Positions 34,098 to 45,897 of a DNA stretch of 64,000 nucleotides are shown here, one piece after another. The position numbers were made by a program, and so were the translations under genes. The DNA lies in contig CAKMRJ010001112.1 of assembly GCA_928212115.1 (NCBI GenBank), forward strand, positions 407,790,159 through 407,854,158. Direction: 5' to 3'. Positions within the stretch are counted from its first letter, which is position 1; the number at the start of each line of letters is the position of its first letter. Source of the DNA: Lactuca virosa (Eukaryota; Streptophyta; Magnoliopsida; Asterales; Asteraceae). Under the pieces are notes generated by a model. It worked only from the letters and a program-made list of their open reading frames with translations. It made no database searches and was not told the origin of the DNA.

Positions 34098-35460
34098 CTA
34101 AGCTTTCTTAATGCTTTCCACAATTGTTGAGACAATTTCTATGCTTAACTCTCTTGGCCTTTTTATATCCAGGTTAACTTTTCGACTCAGAGCATCAGCT
34201 ATGACATTCGCTTTACCAGGGTGGTAAAGTATCTCATAGTCGTAATCCTTGAGTAGTTCTATCCAGCGTCGTTTTCTCATATTCAATTTCTTTTAATTAA
34301 ATTGATACTGAAGGCTATTATGATCAGTGAAGAGTTTGCACTTTGTGCCATAAGGATAATGCCACAATATCTTTAATGCGAATCCTACCGCTGCCAACTC
34401 CAGATCATGAGTGGGGTAGTTATTTTTGTACTCTTTCATTTTTCAAGATGCATATGCTATCACTTTATCTCTCTGAGTCAGAACACACCCTAACCTAACT
34501 CCAGACGCATCACTATAAATTGCAAAGTCTTCAACTCCATCAGGTAAAGAAAGAATCGGTGCTTCACACAACTTCTTCTTTAATTTCTCGAATTTTTCTT
34601 CATGTTTCTCACTCCATGTATATGACGCTCCTTTATGGGTCAAAGCTGTCAACGGGGTAGCTATTGAAGAAAAGCCTTGGATAAACCTTTGGTACTATCC
34701 AACTAATCCCAAAAAACTATGAATCTTAGTGGGGCTTTTTGGTCGTTCCCATTTCATCGTTGCATCAATCTTTGCTAGATCAACCATTATTTCTTCCTGG
34801 TTAACCACGTGACCCAAGAATTGGGCTTCGCGAATCCTAAAATCACATTTGGAAAATTTTTCATACAACTTCTCATTCTTCAAAACTTCTAATACTTCTC
34901 GCAAGTGTTTACCATGCTTCTGCTAGCTCTTTGAGTAAATCAGAATGTCATCTATGAACACTATTACGGATTTATCGAGGAATGGTTTACAAACCTACCC
35001 TGTTCATCAAATCCATAAATGTTGCTAGAACATTAGTTAGTCCGAACGACCTAACCAAAAACCCATAATGTCCATATCTCGTTCTGAATTCGGTATTCTC
35101 GATATCTTTCTCTCTCACCTTCATCTTATGATATCCCGACCTAAGATCGATCTTTGAGAAATAGCTCGCACCATGTAGCTGATCGAACAGGTCATCAATC
35201 CTTGGCAATGGGTACCTGTTCTTCACCGTTGCCTTGTTCAACTCTTTATAGTCTATGCAGATCCTCATGCTCTCATCCTTCTTCTTCACGAATAACACCA
35301 GAGCTCCCCAGGTTGAAGAAATAGGTCTAGAGAAACCTTTGTCCAACAACTTTTGAAGTTGCATCATAAGCTCCTTCATCTTTTTCGGTGCTAATCGGTA
35401 TGGTGTTTTTGCTATCAGTATGGATCCTAGCAACAAGTCTATTTGAAACTCTACGTTTCT
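34098..35460 (-). pseudogene. gypsy reverse transcriptase and RNase H (broken)
   Basis: RT from about 35436: PYRLAPKKMKELMMQLQKLL, SRPISSTWGALVLFVKKKD, RICIDYKELNKATVKNRYPL, FSKIDLRSGYH. Near 34950 comes VFIDDILIYSK with an intact FxDD centre. Then FLGHVVNQEE and the RT-RNase H connection. RNase H: FAIYSDASGVRLGCVLTQRD, a stop, LELAAVGFALKILWHYP, LFTDHNSLQY and ADALSRK near 34200. Catalytic D, E, D and D are visible, but at least four stops or frame changes separate the parts. Confidence 0.88.
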
Positions 35461-35672
35461 ATCAGGGGCAATTCAGGAAGATCTTCGGGAAAAACTTCCA
35501 GATAGTCAAACACTACGGGTATCCTTCGCATCTCCTTTTTCCCCTTCTTTGTGTCGATTACAAATGCCAAGTATGATGTACATTCTTTGGACAAAAACTT
35601 TTTGGCTTTCATCAGGGATATGATTCCCGAATTTACTCTACGTTGGTACCCGTACACCATAAATGACTCTTT

Positions 35673-35980
35673 TTACGGTGGGTTTACTCTCACCATCTTT
35701 TTCCTACATACCATCTCGACATCGTTTGCACTAAGACAATCCATTCCTAACACTATGTCGGAACCGTTCAACTCAATGGGCAATAATTCCTCATGGAATT
35801 TATTCCCATTCAAGTAGATGACGGAATTTTTAATGAAATCGCTAATAGGTATGAATTTTCCACTAGCAACTTCCACTACTAGAGCACTATATAGTTTATC
35901 TACACGAAATTCTAGTCTTCTACCAAATTTATAAAGGAGTAATTATCACCATAATCAAACAATATATTGGTAGGCAATCT
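35673..35980 (-). pseudogene. gypsy aspartic protease (broken)
   Basis: The minus strand reads NILFDYGDNYSFIN near 35955, where the active site D-S/T-G is D-Y-G. Stops follow, then from 35876 GKFIPISDFIKNSVIYLNG and ELNGSDIVLGMDCLSAND, the C-terminal hallmark of gypsy proteases. It would cleave the polyprotein; the changed triplet argues against activity. Confidence 0.8.
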
Positions 35981-35982
35981 AT

Positions 35983-37181
35983 TTACAAGAAACGTACCTG
36001 AAGCGACATCTGCTTCCTCCCCTGACACATTAGGCTTTGCAACCTCTTTCTTTTCGGGCAGTCCCTAGCAATATGCCCTTCTTCATTACATTCGTAACAC
36101 ACCTTCTTGTTGGATGTACACTCATTGGCGTAATGACCAGTTTTCCTGCACTTAAAATAAGTCAATTCCTCACCACATTTCCCAAAGTGCTTCTTTTTAC
36201 ACTTCTCACAACATTTTGCTTCACCTCCTCCTCCTCCAAACTTTTTGGAACCAGACTTCAAGAACCTGCTTTTCTTGTTGGATCTTGAAGATCCCTCAAA
36301 CATCCTCTTCTCTCCTATCTTAGCTCTCTCCAGACCCTTCTCCCTTAACTGGGTCTCAACATTCTTAGCTGCCCAGATGGTGGCTTTCAAGGTGGTTGCT
36401 TGTTTGACCATTGGACCAAAGTCTGCTGGCAATCCCTTAGTAAACTTGTTGACCTTAGAGATTTCAGTTGGAACCAAGTAAGGAATAAGTTCATTTTCTC
36501 AGTAAACTTTGCAGCATACTCGTTGACACTCATCCTTCCCTTCTTTATATTTAGGAACTCATTGTTAATCTCCATAAGATCATGCTCAAAGAAATATTAC
36601 ATTTTCAGTTGCACCAAAAAGTCTTCCCACGACATCTTACTAGCTTCTAATTTAGGCATGGTATCAGTCAGTAACTTTCACAAACTTAATACCCCAGTCT
36701 TCAACTGTCTAACCATGAGAACGGTCTTCTGCTTGTTGCTGCAGTCGCTACTTTCAAACATCATCTCCATCTCAGAGATCCAATCCATGACTTCCACCGG
36801 TGTTGGGCTTCTAGAAAGATTTGGTGGTTTGGATGCCATGAAATCCTTGTACTTGCATCCACGTCCATCATTTCCTCCATCAGGTTTGTTTCATTTAACC
36901 ACACGTGGCTCTGCTTGGCTAACAGTCTGCTTGTAGTTTCCCTCCTCAGACTGTCCTTCATTCAACTCAAGTTGCACAACATGTACAGTAGGTTCATCCC
37001 TATTATTACGCAACATTTGTCTCATCTCCTCCCTTTGTTCAGCCATCATAGCCCAAATCATTGCTTGGACTCTTGCCATCATGATTGGATCAGGTGCAGC
37101 TGCTACCTCTGGTGCACGCTTAATCACTCGTGGCTCAGGCTACTGATTACTGTATCCCAATCCACTTATATTTCTCACCAT
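35983..37181 (-). pseudogene. gypsy gag with three zinc knuckles (broken)
   Basis: ATG at 37181, a stop at codon 14, then a Met/Glu-rich N-terminus (36891-37127), the capsid-type region (WISEMEMMFESS, MSWEDFLVQ, FLNIKKGRMSVNEYAAKF) and, in a further frame (36477-35983), a Lys/Gly-rich linker and three knuckles. The third is C-YE-C-NEEG-H-IARD-C. The second has lost its first Cys (YFKCRKTGHYANEC). The first is irregular. Frames change near 36575, 36450 and 36850. Confidence 0.85.
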
Positions 37182-37544
37182 TTCGATCTATACACCAAAT
37201 TAGATGTTGAGTGTACCGTTATGAGAATTAAGATAGGGAAAGCTTTATTTACGATAGACTTATAAATCTCCTTATCACTCCGAACAGATACATGCCAGTC
37301 ATAATATCGTAGTTAAATGTTTAGAAATTTGAACACATAAAATTTCTAGATCCGGTCGACAATAGACCATAGATCTGATAGCATCATAAACCATATAAGG
37401 CATCTAATAGCATAAATCATTTAGCACATGAAAGAAATTTAGGCATCTTCCTTAAATATAGCAGACACTCATTTCACAGTCATCGCTTAGCATTCTCAGT
37501 TTAAGTCTACAAATCCTACGAATTCCTAGTTCGCTTCAACTAAT

Positions 37545-37556
37545 GCTCTGATACCA
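37545..37556 (-). other. Primer-binding site of the chromovirus (iMet type)
   Basis: The minus strand reads TGGTATCAGAGC two bases after the 5' LTR. The leader from here to the gag ATG at 37181 (about 360 bp) holds no ORF. Confidence 0.92.
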
Positions 37557-37558
37557 AC

Positions 37559-39544
37559 TGTGACATCCCCAATTTCATGGCCAGAAAAGACCGATTTTTT
37601 ATGCTTTATTTAAAATCAAAGTATCCTTTTGAAGAATAATATTGCGAAATTTGTTCCCAAAATATGATAAAGATTTCATCAAAACATTTCCGAAGAAATA
37701 TATTTTAATTATATTAAAAATGTTGGGATATCATCGTCAATACAGTACATAAGCATAAACGGAAATAGTACAGGCCTTACAAACATCTATTATTCTACTA
37801 GATCATCTTTAAAGTCAAGGATTCTCATCATCTATTTCATCTTTCATCTTTCATCATCTATATCATCTTTCATCTACCCATCTTTACCCAATATATTCAT
37901 AGGTATAAAAATACATTTACATTTTAAATCAAGTAAAACATGTATAAATCATTCATTTATCATAGATATCAGGAACATAGATAATAGGCACATATAGCAT
38001 GTAATTATCTTAAATACCTCATATCTATGTGTAAGATGAAAATAACTATGCATTCATTTGTTAAAGTGATGACTCGAAACTCGGATAGCGCTTCGCTTCT
38101 AGCAACTATCTTTTCCTTGTACGTAACCTAGTATCATTATCATTAAGTCTTAGTATAATATTTCTTGCAACTGATTATTAGTCTAGATTCATCATTAATT
38201 CAATTTCTACTGGTCTATAGCGAATAAGGGACAATCAATTAAGATTATATGAGAGGTAGGGTCCGTTTGGCATACACAGTATACTGTTTGGAAAACTCAC
38301 TTTAAACACCTCACTAAATCTAGCCATGACGTCATCCCTATAAGTAGATCAATCAGTATAACGACTTGGAATCACTGATAAATCGTGTTTATGGGTTCAT
38401 AATAATGATAATGAACTTAAACATAAGTTATACTTAAAGCACGGTAAACATAACTCTACTTACAGGTGGTTTAGCGAGAAGCCGAACTTTGCGCTGGCAT
38501 AACTTTTAAACCGGAAGCTATATTTCTCGGGGCTTTCTGACACTCCATAGCTTCACTACTAACCCTTAGGAAGTGCTATAACAAGGCCTTGGGACCTTGT
38601 GTATTTGGGAGAGATTGGAATGAAGATGTGTGAAGAAATTGGTGAAATTCGCCCTCTATTTATTGGCTGCTAGGAGCCCAGTACGTTGGGCGTACTACAA
38701 ATTATGTTGGGCGTACAAAAGCATCACATTGGGCATAATGTGCCAAACATCGGCATCTGATCGCAAGCCGTGGAGAGGAAGGGGGTGTGCCAGATCGCGA
38801 CATGTGTCACACCTTAGTTAATCCGAAAATTAATTATCTTGTAAAATTCATAACTTTTGCATACAAGCTTCGTTTTAAACGTTCTTTATTTCCACGCGTA
38901 GATATCGGCAGGATCTACAACTTTCGTTTAGACTCAGTCAGCTAATTTTAAATTTATTTTTAAAGGTATATTTTAACAGCCTTAGACAGTTAAAGTCCAT
39001 TAAAATTCATTACTTTGTCATCCGACATTCGTTTTCGACTGTCTATATATCGTTGAGCTCCTATTAACGGGATATTCACTTCTCATTTAATTTTTTTCAT
39101 TTAATAATCGACCGATCTAAAATTCGATTTCTAAGTTGTATACTACTACGACTATCGTTTAGATCACTAAGGCTAAAAAGTAATTTATCAAAATTTTACT
39201 TTTTACGATACGTAGAGCCATGACAGTTTAATCGTGAAACTTCAACGAGTCGTAACTACTTCGTTATAAGTCGGATTTCAACGTTCCTTATATCTTCGAA
39301 ATCCTTTTCACAACTGCTTCAACTTTCTTCAAGTATATTAGGTCTAATTATTATTCTATTTTAAGACGCATATTTTATTCTTATTTTATCATATCGTTAT
39401 AAGCACATATATTGCACATAATTTATACATAAATCACATAATACTCAAATAATTCTTCGTCATTACTTAAACAATATGTTACAATAGTTGACCCTAATTA
39501 TTACATCATCTTATTAATGGTTAGCAAGAAACACGGGCGTTAGA
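37559..39544 (-). repeat. Chromovirus 5' LTR, uninterrupted
   Basis: 1,986 bp, in plus orientation TGTGACATCC to GGGCGTTAGA. It contains the empty paralogue of the Sirevirus insertion site near 38187-38200. Relative to the left copy it lacks about 430 bp near 37799 and about 100 bp near 39140. Confidence 0.9.
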
Positions 39545-39549
39545 TCAAC

Positions 39550-40470
39550 CTCAGTAGGTCGCCACCTTGTGGCCCCTCATAGGCCACGTTATGGGTGCTA
39601 TATGAGAAAACAGTCGGCAACCCCCGGGCCACTACGCCGTGGCGGCCAAAATGCCACGTTGTGGGAACTTTGCTTCCACCACTTAACGCATTCAACTCTT
39701 AATCTGTTAACTCACTCCTTCCAACTTTACAGAAAGCTTCCTAAGGTCTAATGCATCAAAAAGATTCATGTTTTTCAACCATGCATATCCAATGCAAGTC
39801 TAGAGCTCCAACTTAGGTCAAAATAAGGAAATAACACAACAATATCATGTAAGAAGCTCAATATGCCAACAAACTCCAGATATGAGACATATGTATATGA
39901 AGGGACCTCAATAACCCATAAATTTGCTAACTTTATAGGATCTATTCACTCGTCTCAACCCAAACGAGGAGACAAGTGGGTAGAAACCTAGATCTAATGC
40001 TTGAATGAAAAAGGTAGAGACTTTGTACCTCCAAAAGGTCACAAACAAAGTGAAATTGCAAGATCTATGTTGGAACCAAGCTCCCAAACACCAATATTAG
40101 CTCCTTCTTTCTTCAACCTTCACAAGAATGGCTTCAAAAACTCAACACATACATATGTAGGCTAGGGTTTTGACCCAAGTAGTGCACCACTCCCGAAAAT
40201 AGTGCACCAATCCTGAAATTAGGGTTTTGACCCAAAATGGCTGCCACGTCATGGCAACATGTTGTCACGTCATGGTATCACACCAAAAGCGCGTTCTTCT
40301 CAGCTAATTCCACGTCATGGCTCACCCAACGCCACGTCGTGGCCACACAAAATTTCCAAAATTTGAAATGATTAACTTATCAAAAGAATACTTGCAAACT
40401 GGATATTATATCATATTGAGTGAACCACATAAATATTGTGTATTTGTCTACGTGTGATTATTCTCATTTA
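39550..40470 (-). repeat. Old gypsy LTR, right part, joined to copia LTR end
   Basis: Resumes the LTR broken at 16142; the context GGTAAAAGTCAAC matches GGTCAAAGTGAAC near 46640. It has GC-rich words built on CCACGTCATGG and CCACGTTGTGG, and a stretch (40010-40170) similar to 47090-47260. The last ~100 bp (from about 40380) look like the 3' end of a copia LTR ending TTCCTTACA at 40479. Confidence 0.55.
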
Positions 40471-40481
40471 TTCCTTACAAG

Positions 40482-41086
40482 TGGTATTGGAGCTACGCTT
40501 TGTTTTTACGATTAAATAGATGTCGTCCTGCATATTCGAGTTGGATAAATTCAATGTATTGAACGACTTCACTTTATGAAAAGTGAAGACGAGGGCTTTT
40601 CTGGTTCAACAGGGTTGTACGACAGCTTTGGAAGGAGAAACAAAGTTACCAAAAGACATGGTTGAGATGCTAAAGAATTATATTTTGGAAAAACACATAA
40701 AGTTATTCTGTTAAGTAACTGATAAGGTGTTATGGGAGGTTGTCGATCAAATGACTACTACTAGGCTTTAGGATAAAATTTGTGATAAGTATCAACATAA
40801 TTCTCTTAAGAATCGACAATATCAGAAGCAACATTTATATACCCTCCATATGTCTAAAAATACCCAGGAAAAGGATCATCTGGATTCCTTGTTGTATTAG
40901 GAAATGAAGCATAGGGTTTCAAGTAATGAAAGAGGTTCTTGTTCAGTTTTATTTGCTAGCAGGTGTAGAATACAAGAAACAGAAGTTGGAAGCATGGGAA
41001 AGTCATGTTTCAAATCTAAAGCTTCATTAAGATTAAATGTTATAACTACAAGGAAAATGTCACTACATATGAGATTGTCCACAACA
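40482..41086 (+). pseudogene. copia (Tork/TNT-like) PBS and gag remnant
   Basis: TGGTATTGGAGC at 40482-40493 is a PBS with two changes, placed after an LTR-like end. From about 40530 the plus strand gives the TNT-type gag: KVKTRALLVQQG-like phrase, TALEGETKLPKDMVEML, then DKICDKYQHNSLKNRQYQKQ and LYTLHMSKNTQEKDHLDSLL. At about 41035-41086 there is a decayed knuckle in which the second Cys and the His are lost. Stops at several places. The RT-RNase H at 44840-45671 probably belongs to the same element, the interval being later insertions. Confidence 0.75.
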
Positions 41087-41527
41087 TGTAAGGTCCCAAC
41101 CATGTAAGGTAAAATTTTCATTTTTAATCAACCAAACCATTTATTCACTAATTCCCAAAAGATAATCAAAGTATCAAAGAGCATTTCAAAATTAAATCAG
41201 AGTAAAACAAACTCATAAATGTAGAATCTCCAGTGGATGTGATGCAATCATGTCTGTCCCTTTCCCTTGGAACCAGGAGTACCTGAAACATTTAAATATA
41301 AAAACGTAAACACAAAGCTTAGTGAGTTTTTGAAAATACCACAAAACATACATAACATACACAACATGTGAATGTTGTGGTCCTCCCACAGTCTTACAAT
41401 CACTCACTATTGTAGTCCTCCTGCAGTCTTCATAGCTATGGTCATCCCATGCCATGGTCCTCTCATGGTCTTTCATACAAATGTCATGGTCTTTCATACA
41501 AGTGTCATGGACCTCCCATGGTCTTCT
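41087..41527 (-). repeat. gypsy LTR fragment with self-complementary minisatellite
   Basis: Starts TGTAAGGTCCCAACCATG inside the gag remnant. It shares AAACACAAAGCTTAGTGAGT and the following layout with 15389-16142 and 45898-47310. The part 41380-41527 is a minisatellite with units like GTCATGGTCTTTCATACAA and near-palindromes CCATGGTCCTCTCATGG. It is cut off at 41527 by the next LTR. Confidence 0.65.
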
Positions 41528-42455
41528 TGAAGGATCTTGTATGCTCATGAATCATATTAAACTGATATTGATATTTAACATATGATACTAATGGGTCACA
41601 CTAACAAAAACTTGATACAATTGATTATTTATTAGAAAATTGATTTTTATAACTATTCAATAAACTCTTACAATTAAATTGAAAATTATTTATTTTATGG
41701 AAATATTAATTTTCACTAGCAAGTAAGTTAATAACATCATATGGTATGATTTATTAAGTCATGCACAACATTTTTCATAAGGACTTTTTGCCTTTAACTA
41801 AATGTTAAGACTTATATTTTATAAAGAGAGTTCATAAAATATACAAATTTAGCACTCTTTTTTCTTTTTGGAGCCGTAGGTAGTAAAGAAGGGACAATAG
41901 ATGTCTTCTTGAATTGTTTATTGAAAATCCTTAAGCCTAAGAAGGCATGCATTAAGACATAGGGACATAGTTGTCTAAAAGTGCAAGGAACTATTGGATA
42001 ATAACTTCACCTTATACATATAGACATTAGGCTTTCATTTTGTGGCTTACTTGAAGCACCAAAAATGTAAGTCCTAGAGGACTTCTCACTCTCTCTCATT
42101 TTGTTCATCTTATGAAGATATTACTTTCTTTTATACTCTATTGAAGTTCATAATTTGGTTATGAACTTCAAGCTTAAGAGCTAAGAGTTTTCGAATAGCA
42201 TCTACATCAAGTTGAATCATTGTTGGCGTGTCTAAAGTTCCTCATTCTACATCAACTTCCAAGCCCCCAAGAGGACCCAAAGAACTACAAAGGTTGTTAT
42301 TTCTTCATCTTCATCTTTGGTTGATGTTTAATCTTTCTACAACTTGCAATATGATCCTTGGTGAGTTTAAATTGTTTATGTTATTCAAAATTTATAAATG
42401 TTCCGTTGCCTAAAAATCATGTTTTTTAAACTAGTTTTTGAACAAAAATCCAACA
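41528..42455 (+). repeat. 5' LTR of Angela-like copia element 1
   Basis: Starts TGAAGGATCTTGTATGC and ends AAATCCAACA. It is homologous with the LTR at 56358-57405 (GGGTCACAC/TGGTCACACC, TTATTTATT blocks, TCATTGGTGAGTTTAAA/TCCTTGGTGAGTTTAAA near the end). Orientation follows from the gag-like remnant downstream. Confidence 0.65.
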
Positions 42456-42525
42456 ATTTGTATTAGATTCACCTTGCAAATTTGCTTAAAATTTGTATTA
42501 GATTCACCTTGCAAATTTGCTTAAA
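42456..42525 (+). repeat. 35-bp tandem duplication containing a PBS-like motif
   Basis: ATTTGTATTAGATTCACCTT (continuing GCAAATTTGCTTAAA) occurs twice in a row right after the LTR. TTTGTATTAGATTC resembles TTGGTATCAGAGC with several changes. Confidence 0.8.
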
Positions 42526-44839
42526 ATTTTTTGATTTTTGGAAATCTTAGTTTTTGGAAAGTATAGATAACTTGGTTTGGTATAAAAAACAAGTTCATGC
42601 ATATTTCCTATGACAGGTTTATAATGATTATTTTTTATGTGACAGAAGTTTCATGCATCTTTTGACATTTAAATTTGTTTTAGAAAAAAAAGGTTGTTTA
42701 ATGTGTATGTTGATATGTATGATGTACATAAACTAGCCAAGGACCACTATGTTTCTTGTGCTGTTGTGTTTGTTGTTATTATTATAAAATTGGTCGTAAT
42801 AATTTATTTACTTATATGGTATGTAATAAATTAAATATATTAGTTTTGTTGGTTTATTTTTGTAAGTAATAGATTAGTTTTTAGAAATAATTTATTTGTA
42901 CAAAAATGTAACAAGAAATGAAGTTGGAGTCATTTTTTGAAGACCAAAGAGCAATTTCGAGTTTAAGAGCATGCTGAAAGTTAGCGACAGTTTCTGAAAA
43001 GTGTCATTCATGTTGTTTCTTAAGGGTTGTTGGACTTTTAGCGACAGTTACTAAAATATTGCTTTCAAGAAGCTTTTCGAACCTTTTGCAAGAAATGGAT
43101 GTTTTCTCAAGTGGGAGCTTCTACAACAATATTACAAGAAAATTTTTCATCCCTTAAAATGTCCGTTTAGGAATGGACTTGACATTTTTTTTGTGTTGGC
43201 TCACAAAAAATATCATTAGTTGGTTATGTTTATGCACATATATTTTTATGTATGTTTGTGTTGTTTATTTTATTCAATTATTATGTGTGGTTGATAAATT
43301 AGTTTTTCACATGCTAAAATAATTTTTGGACAAAATAAACATCGCATGGAGTTTGGTTTTCAAAATTTATAATGTGTACATAAGATGTAACAAGTTGTTG
43401 TTTTAAAATTAACTCCGGTTTTATAAAAATGTTAATAACGTCAAATTTTGAAATATTCAAATATAAGTTTTAAAATGGTGATTTTGTAACTCATACAAAC
43501 TCCAAATATATAAGTAATAAAAGGAAGTTTTATTAAAGATATAAAAAGTTCAAATGCACTCAAACTTAATATCGGTTATTAAAATTAAATCACTTCAAAT
43601 TATATAAACACTAGTTTTTTATATAGAACCTTTAAAAGTTATTTTCTTTTTGAAAATTAATACCATGGTTTATTATATGCATGTAATAACCATGATATCA
43701 TATGTTTTAAAAACTAGAATTATAAAACATATAAAAGATCCTTTTACAAACCTCAAATCTATGCAATCCATTTTTAAGAACACTTGCACATTTCTTGTAT
43801 GCACTAGCGGGATAAAGGTCACCTAACTGCTTAGTGTTATCTTTTGATGGTCGGGGTGTCTTCATCATTTCTATAACCAAGTTATAGGCCGATTACACAA
43901 GTTTTTCAAATTTGATGATTTGGTTGACAATCTTTTGTGATAAAGGATACCTAAGCAAGAGAGTTCTGAGGCATAGATGAGATCAAACATGTCTAATTAA
44001 TTTTTTTATTAGCGATCCCATAAATCTAGAATTATATAGTAAGATCTAAATGATAATCGATATCTATCAGGTTGAATTCAAATGGATAGGATAAAGGATA
44101 TCTAACCATTTATTTATTTTGCAACTTGGATCTGACATTGATAATTAATGTTTTTGGAAACTAAAAGGGTATTAATTATTAAAGAGTTTAAATATTGAAA
44201 ATACTAAATGAATTTTGTTAAAATTTTGTAGTTAAATAATCCATTCTCATTACCATGAAATTATCATTTTCTTTAATGACGTAATGAAACAATGACATTT
44301 AATAGATACAACTTCAATGAATGGGTTCATGTTTCAAGAGACAATCTCGTGAGAGATATGAAATTGTATACACTTAAAGGTCTTAGTCCTAAACTATTTG
44401 CCTTGAGCAATGAACCTGAATATGATACCTAGTAAAGGCGTCACTGTAATGTTAAAGATGCTTCTAACATCAAACTAGGAATAGTTTAAGGCCAAAAGGA
44501 ATCACCTTGTGTGATCTGGGAAGACCATGTTTTATGGACTAAACACCTTTAGGCCAAAGAAATCCTATAAGGCCCACATAGATGGATCTTGTATCTTTTG
44601 TGGAGAAACTAGACACTAGAAGAGGATATGCTCCTATTTTCTAGAAAGAAAGTCTGGAAAAGACTAGTACTTTAGGTATATACTAGATAGAACTCATACA
44701 TTTCATATAACACTAAGGCACTTGGTACTTAAATGTTAATCCAATATTTGTAATTGGCTTGCAAATATTTATAGAAGAGTAACCAGCTGAGCACAATCAA
44801 GTTGGAACCTACTTAGGTAATTATGTTTACCTAAAGGAA
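42526..44839 (+). pseudogene. Angela-like copia element 1: leader, gag and protease remnants
   Basis: Mostly non-coding, co-linear with 50880-53100. At 44590-44631 is a zinc knuckle, C-IF-C-GETR-H-(stop)KRI-C. About 110 bp further the decayed protease start reads VLKC, stop, SNICNW, where the family has VLDTG. Both order and spacing fit gag-protease. The rest is too decayed to translate. Confidence 0.6.
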
Positions 44840-45671
44840 GTTCCTAATGATTCCTAAATATATGTGTTTCTATATGTTGATGACATCCCATTGCAACGAA
44901 GAATATTCTTGAAATCAATGACTTGAAGGTGTTACTGGAAAGTGAGTTTGGGATGAAGAATTTGGGAGCTGCAAAGAAGATATTGAGAATAGATATCCAA
45001 AGGAATAGACGATCATGGTTGTTATACATTTCTCAAAAAAGCTACATTGAGAAAGTGTTGTGATTGTTCCATATTGATAGCCCAAACCTACTGGAACTCC
45101 TTTCGCAATACATTTTAAACTTAAACGAAGAACTATATTGATTGGGAAGCGATCAAGTGGATTATATGATAATTGAAGGAAATGACTGACATTTTGTGTG
45201 ATGTATGTTACTGACATACGGAATAATAATTTGGTTGGATATGCAGATTCGGACCCTGGTGATTATCCAGTAAAAGCAATATCACTGACATGTTACAATT
45301 TTACTTTATTCACATGTGCTATAAGTTGCAAGTCAACATTACGGGCGACTATTGCCTTGTCTACAACTAAAGCATTATACATGTCAATAACTGAAAGAAT
45401 AAAGGAGTGCATATGGTTACACGGACTCACTCAGATTCTTGTTTTGAAGGTGGAGGAACTTATCTTGTTTTGTGATAGTCAGAATGCTTTATGTCTTGCA
45501 AAGAAACCAGTCTATCACGAAAAGACAAACCATATTGATGTAAGGCTGAATTTCATCAAGGATGTTTTGGAAGAAGAAATATTACGTATTCAAAAAATAG
45601 ATACCAAGGAGAACCCATATGATATATTGAAAAACTGTAGAGAAGTTCAATCTTTGTTTGGACTTAATTGA
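44840..45671 (+). pseudogene. copia (Tork/TNT-like) reverse transcriptase end and RNase H
   Basis: Frames around 44855-45100 give YVFLYVDDI with an intact YVDD, then SEFGMKNLGAAKK and ISQKSYIEKVL. After a gap, an open segment 45198-45671 gives NNLVGYADSDPGDYPVKAIS, FTCAISCKSTLRATIALSTT, FCDSQNALCLAKKPVYHEKT and NHIDVRLNFIKDV, the RNase H hallmarks, and a natural-looking stop. The original Ala/Glu at LSTTKALYM replaces the usual EAEYM, so the catalytic Glu is lost. The gag at 40.5 kb is the likely 5' part of this element. Confidence 0.85.
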
Positions 45672-45897
45672 TGTTTGTAGGAGTTAATTCCCCACGGGGA
45701 AAATTAGCATGAGAAAGCAGGAAGTTCTTGGTTTCCGTAGCATGGTGTTTTACTCAATTCAATGTGAAGATTGTTAAACTTGACTTGAGTTGACTGATCA
45801 ATAACTAACTTATCAATATTTGGCTTATCAACCATCATCGCCATCCCCCACCTTCTTCACTTAGAACCACCATCTAGCCACCAAATCCAACACCACT
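45672..45897. other. copia 3' tail remnant
   Basis: Follows RNase H. Contains AATTCCCCACGGGGAAAATT, a short palindrome, and GACTTGAGTTGACTGATC, also seen near 15130. No LTR limit could be set. Confidence 0.45.

Larger units (their letters stand above)
16143..39544 (-). mobile_element. Ty3/gypsy chromovirus-type element (Tekay-like) hosting a nested Sirevirus
   Basis: LTRs at 16143-32661 (split) and 37559-39544. Imperfect target duplications TCAAT (16138-16142) and TCAAC (39545-39549). On the minus strand: PBS TGGTATCAGAGC next to the right LTR, gag with zinc knuckles, protease, RT, RNase H, integrase, a chromodomain-like tail, PPT, and left LTR. The order RT-RNase H-integrase is the gypsy order, and the tail plus ~2 kb LTRs suggest the Tekay branch of chromoviruses. 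LTRs differ by roughly 8-9% in the first 245 bp, plus large indels, so it is older than the Sirevirus inside it. All ORFs are damaged. Confidence 0.9.
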
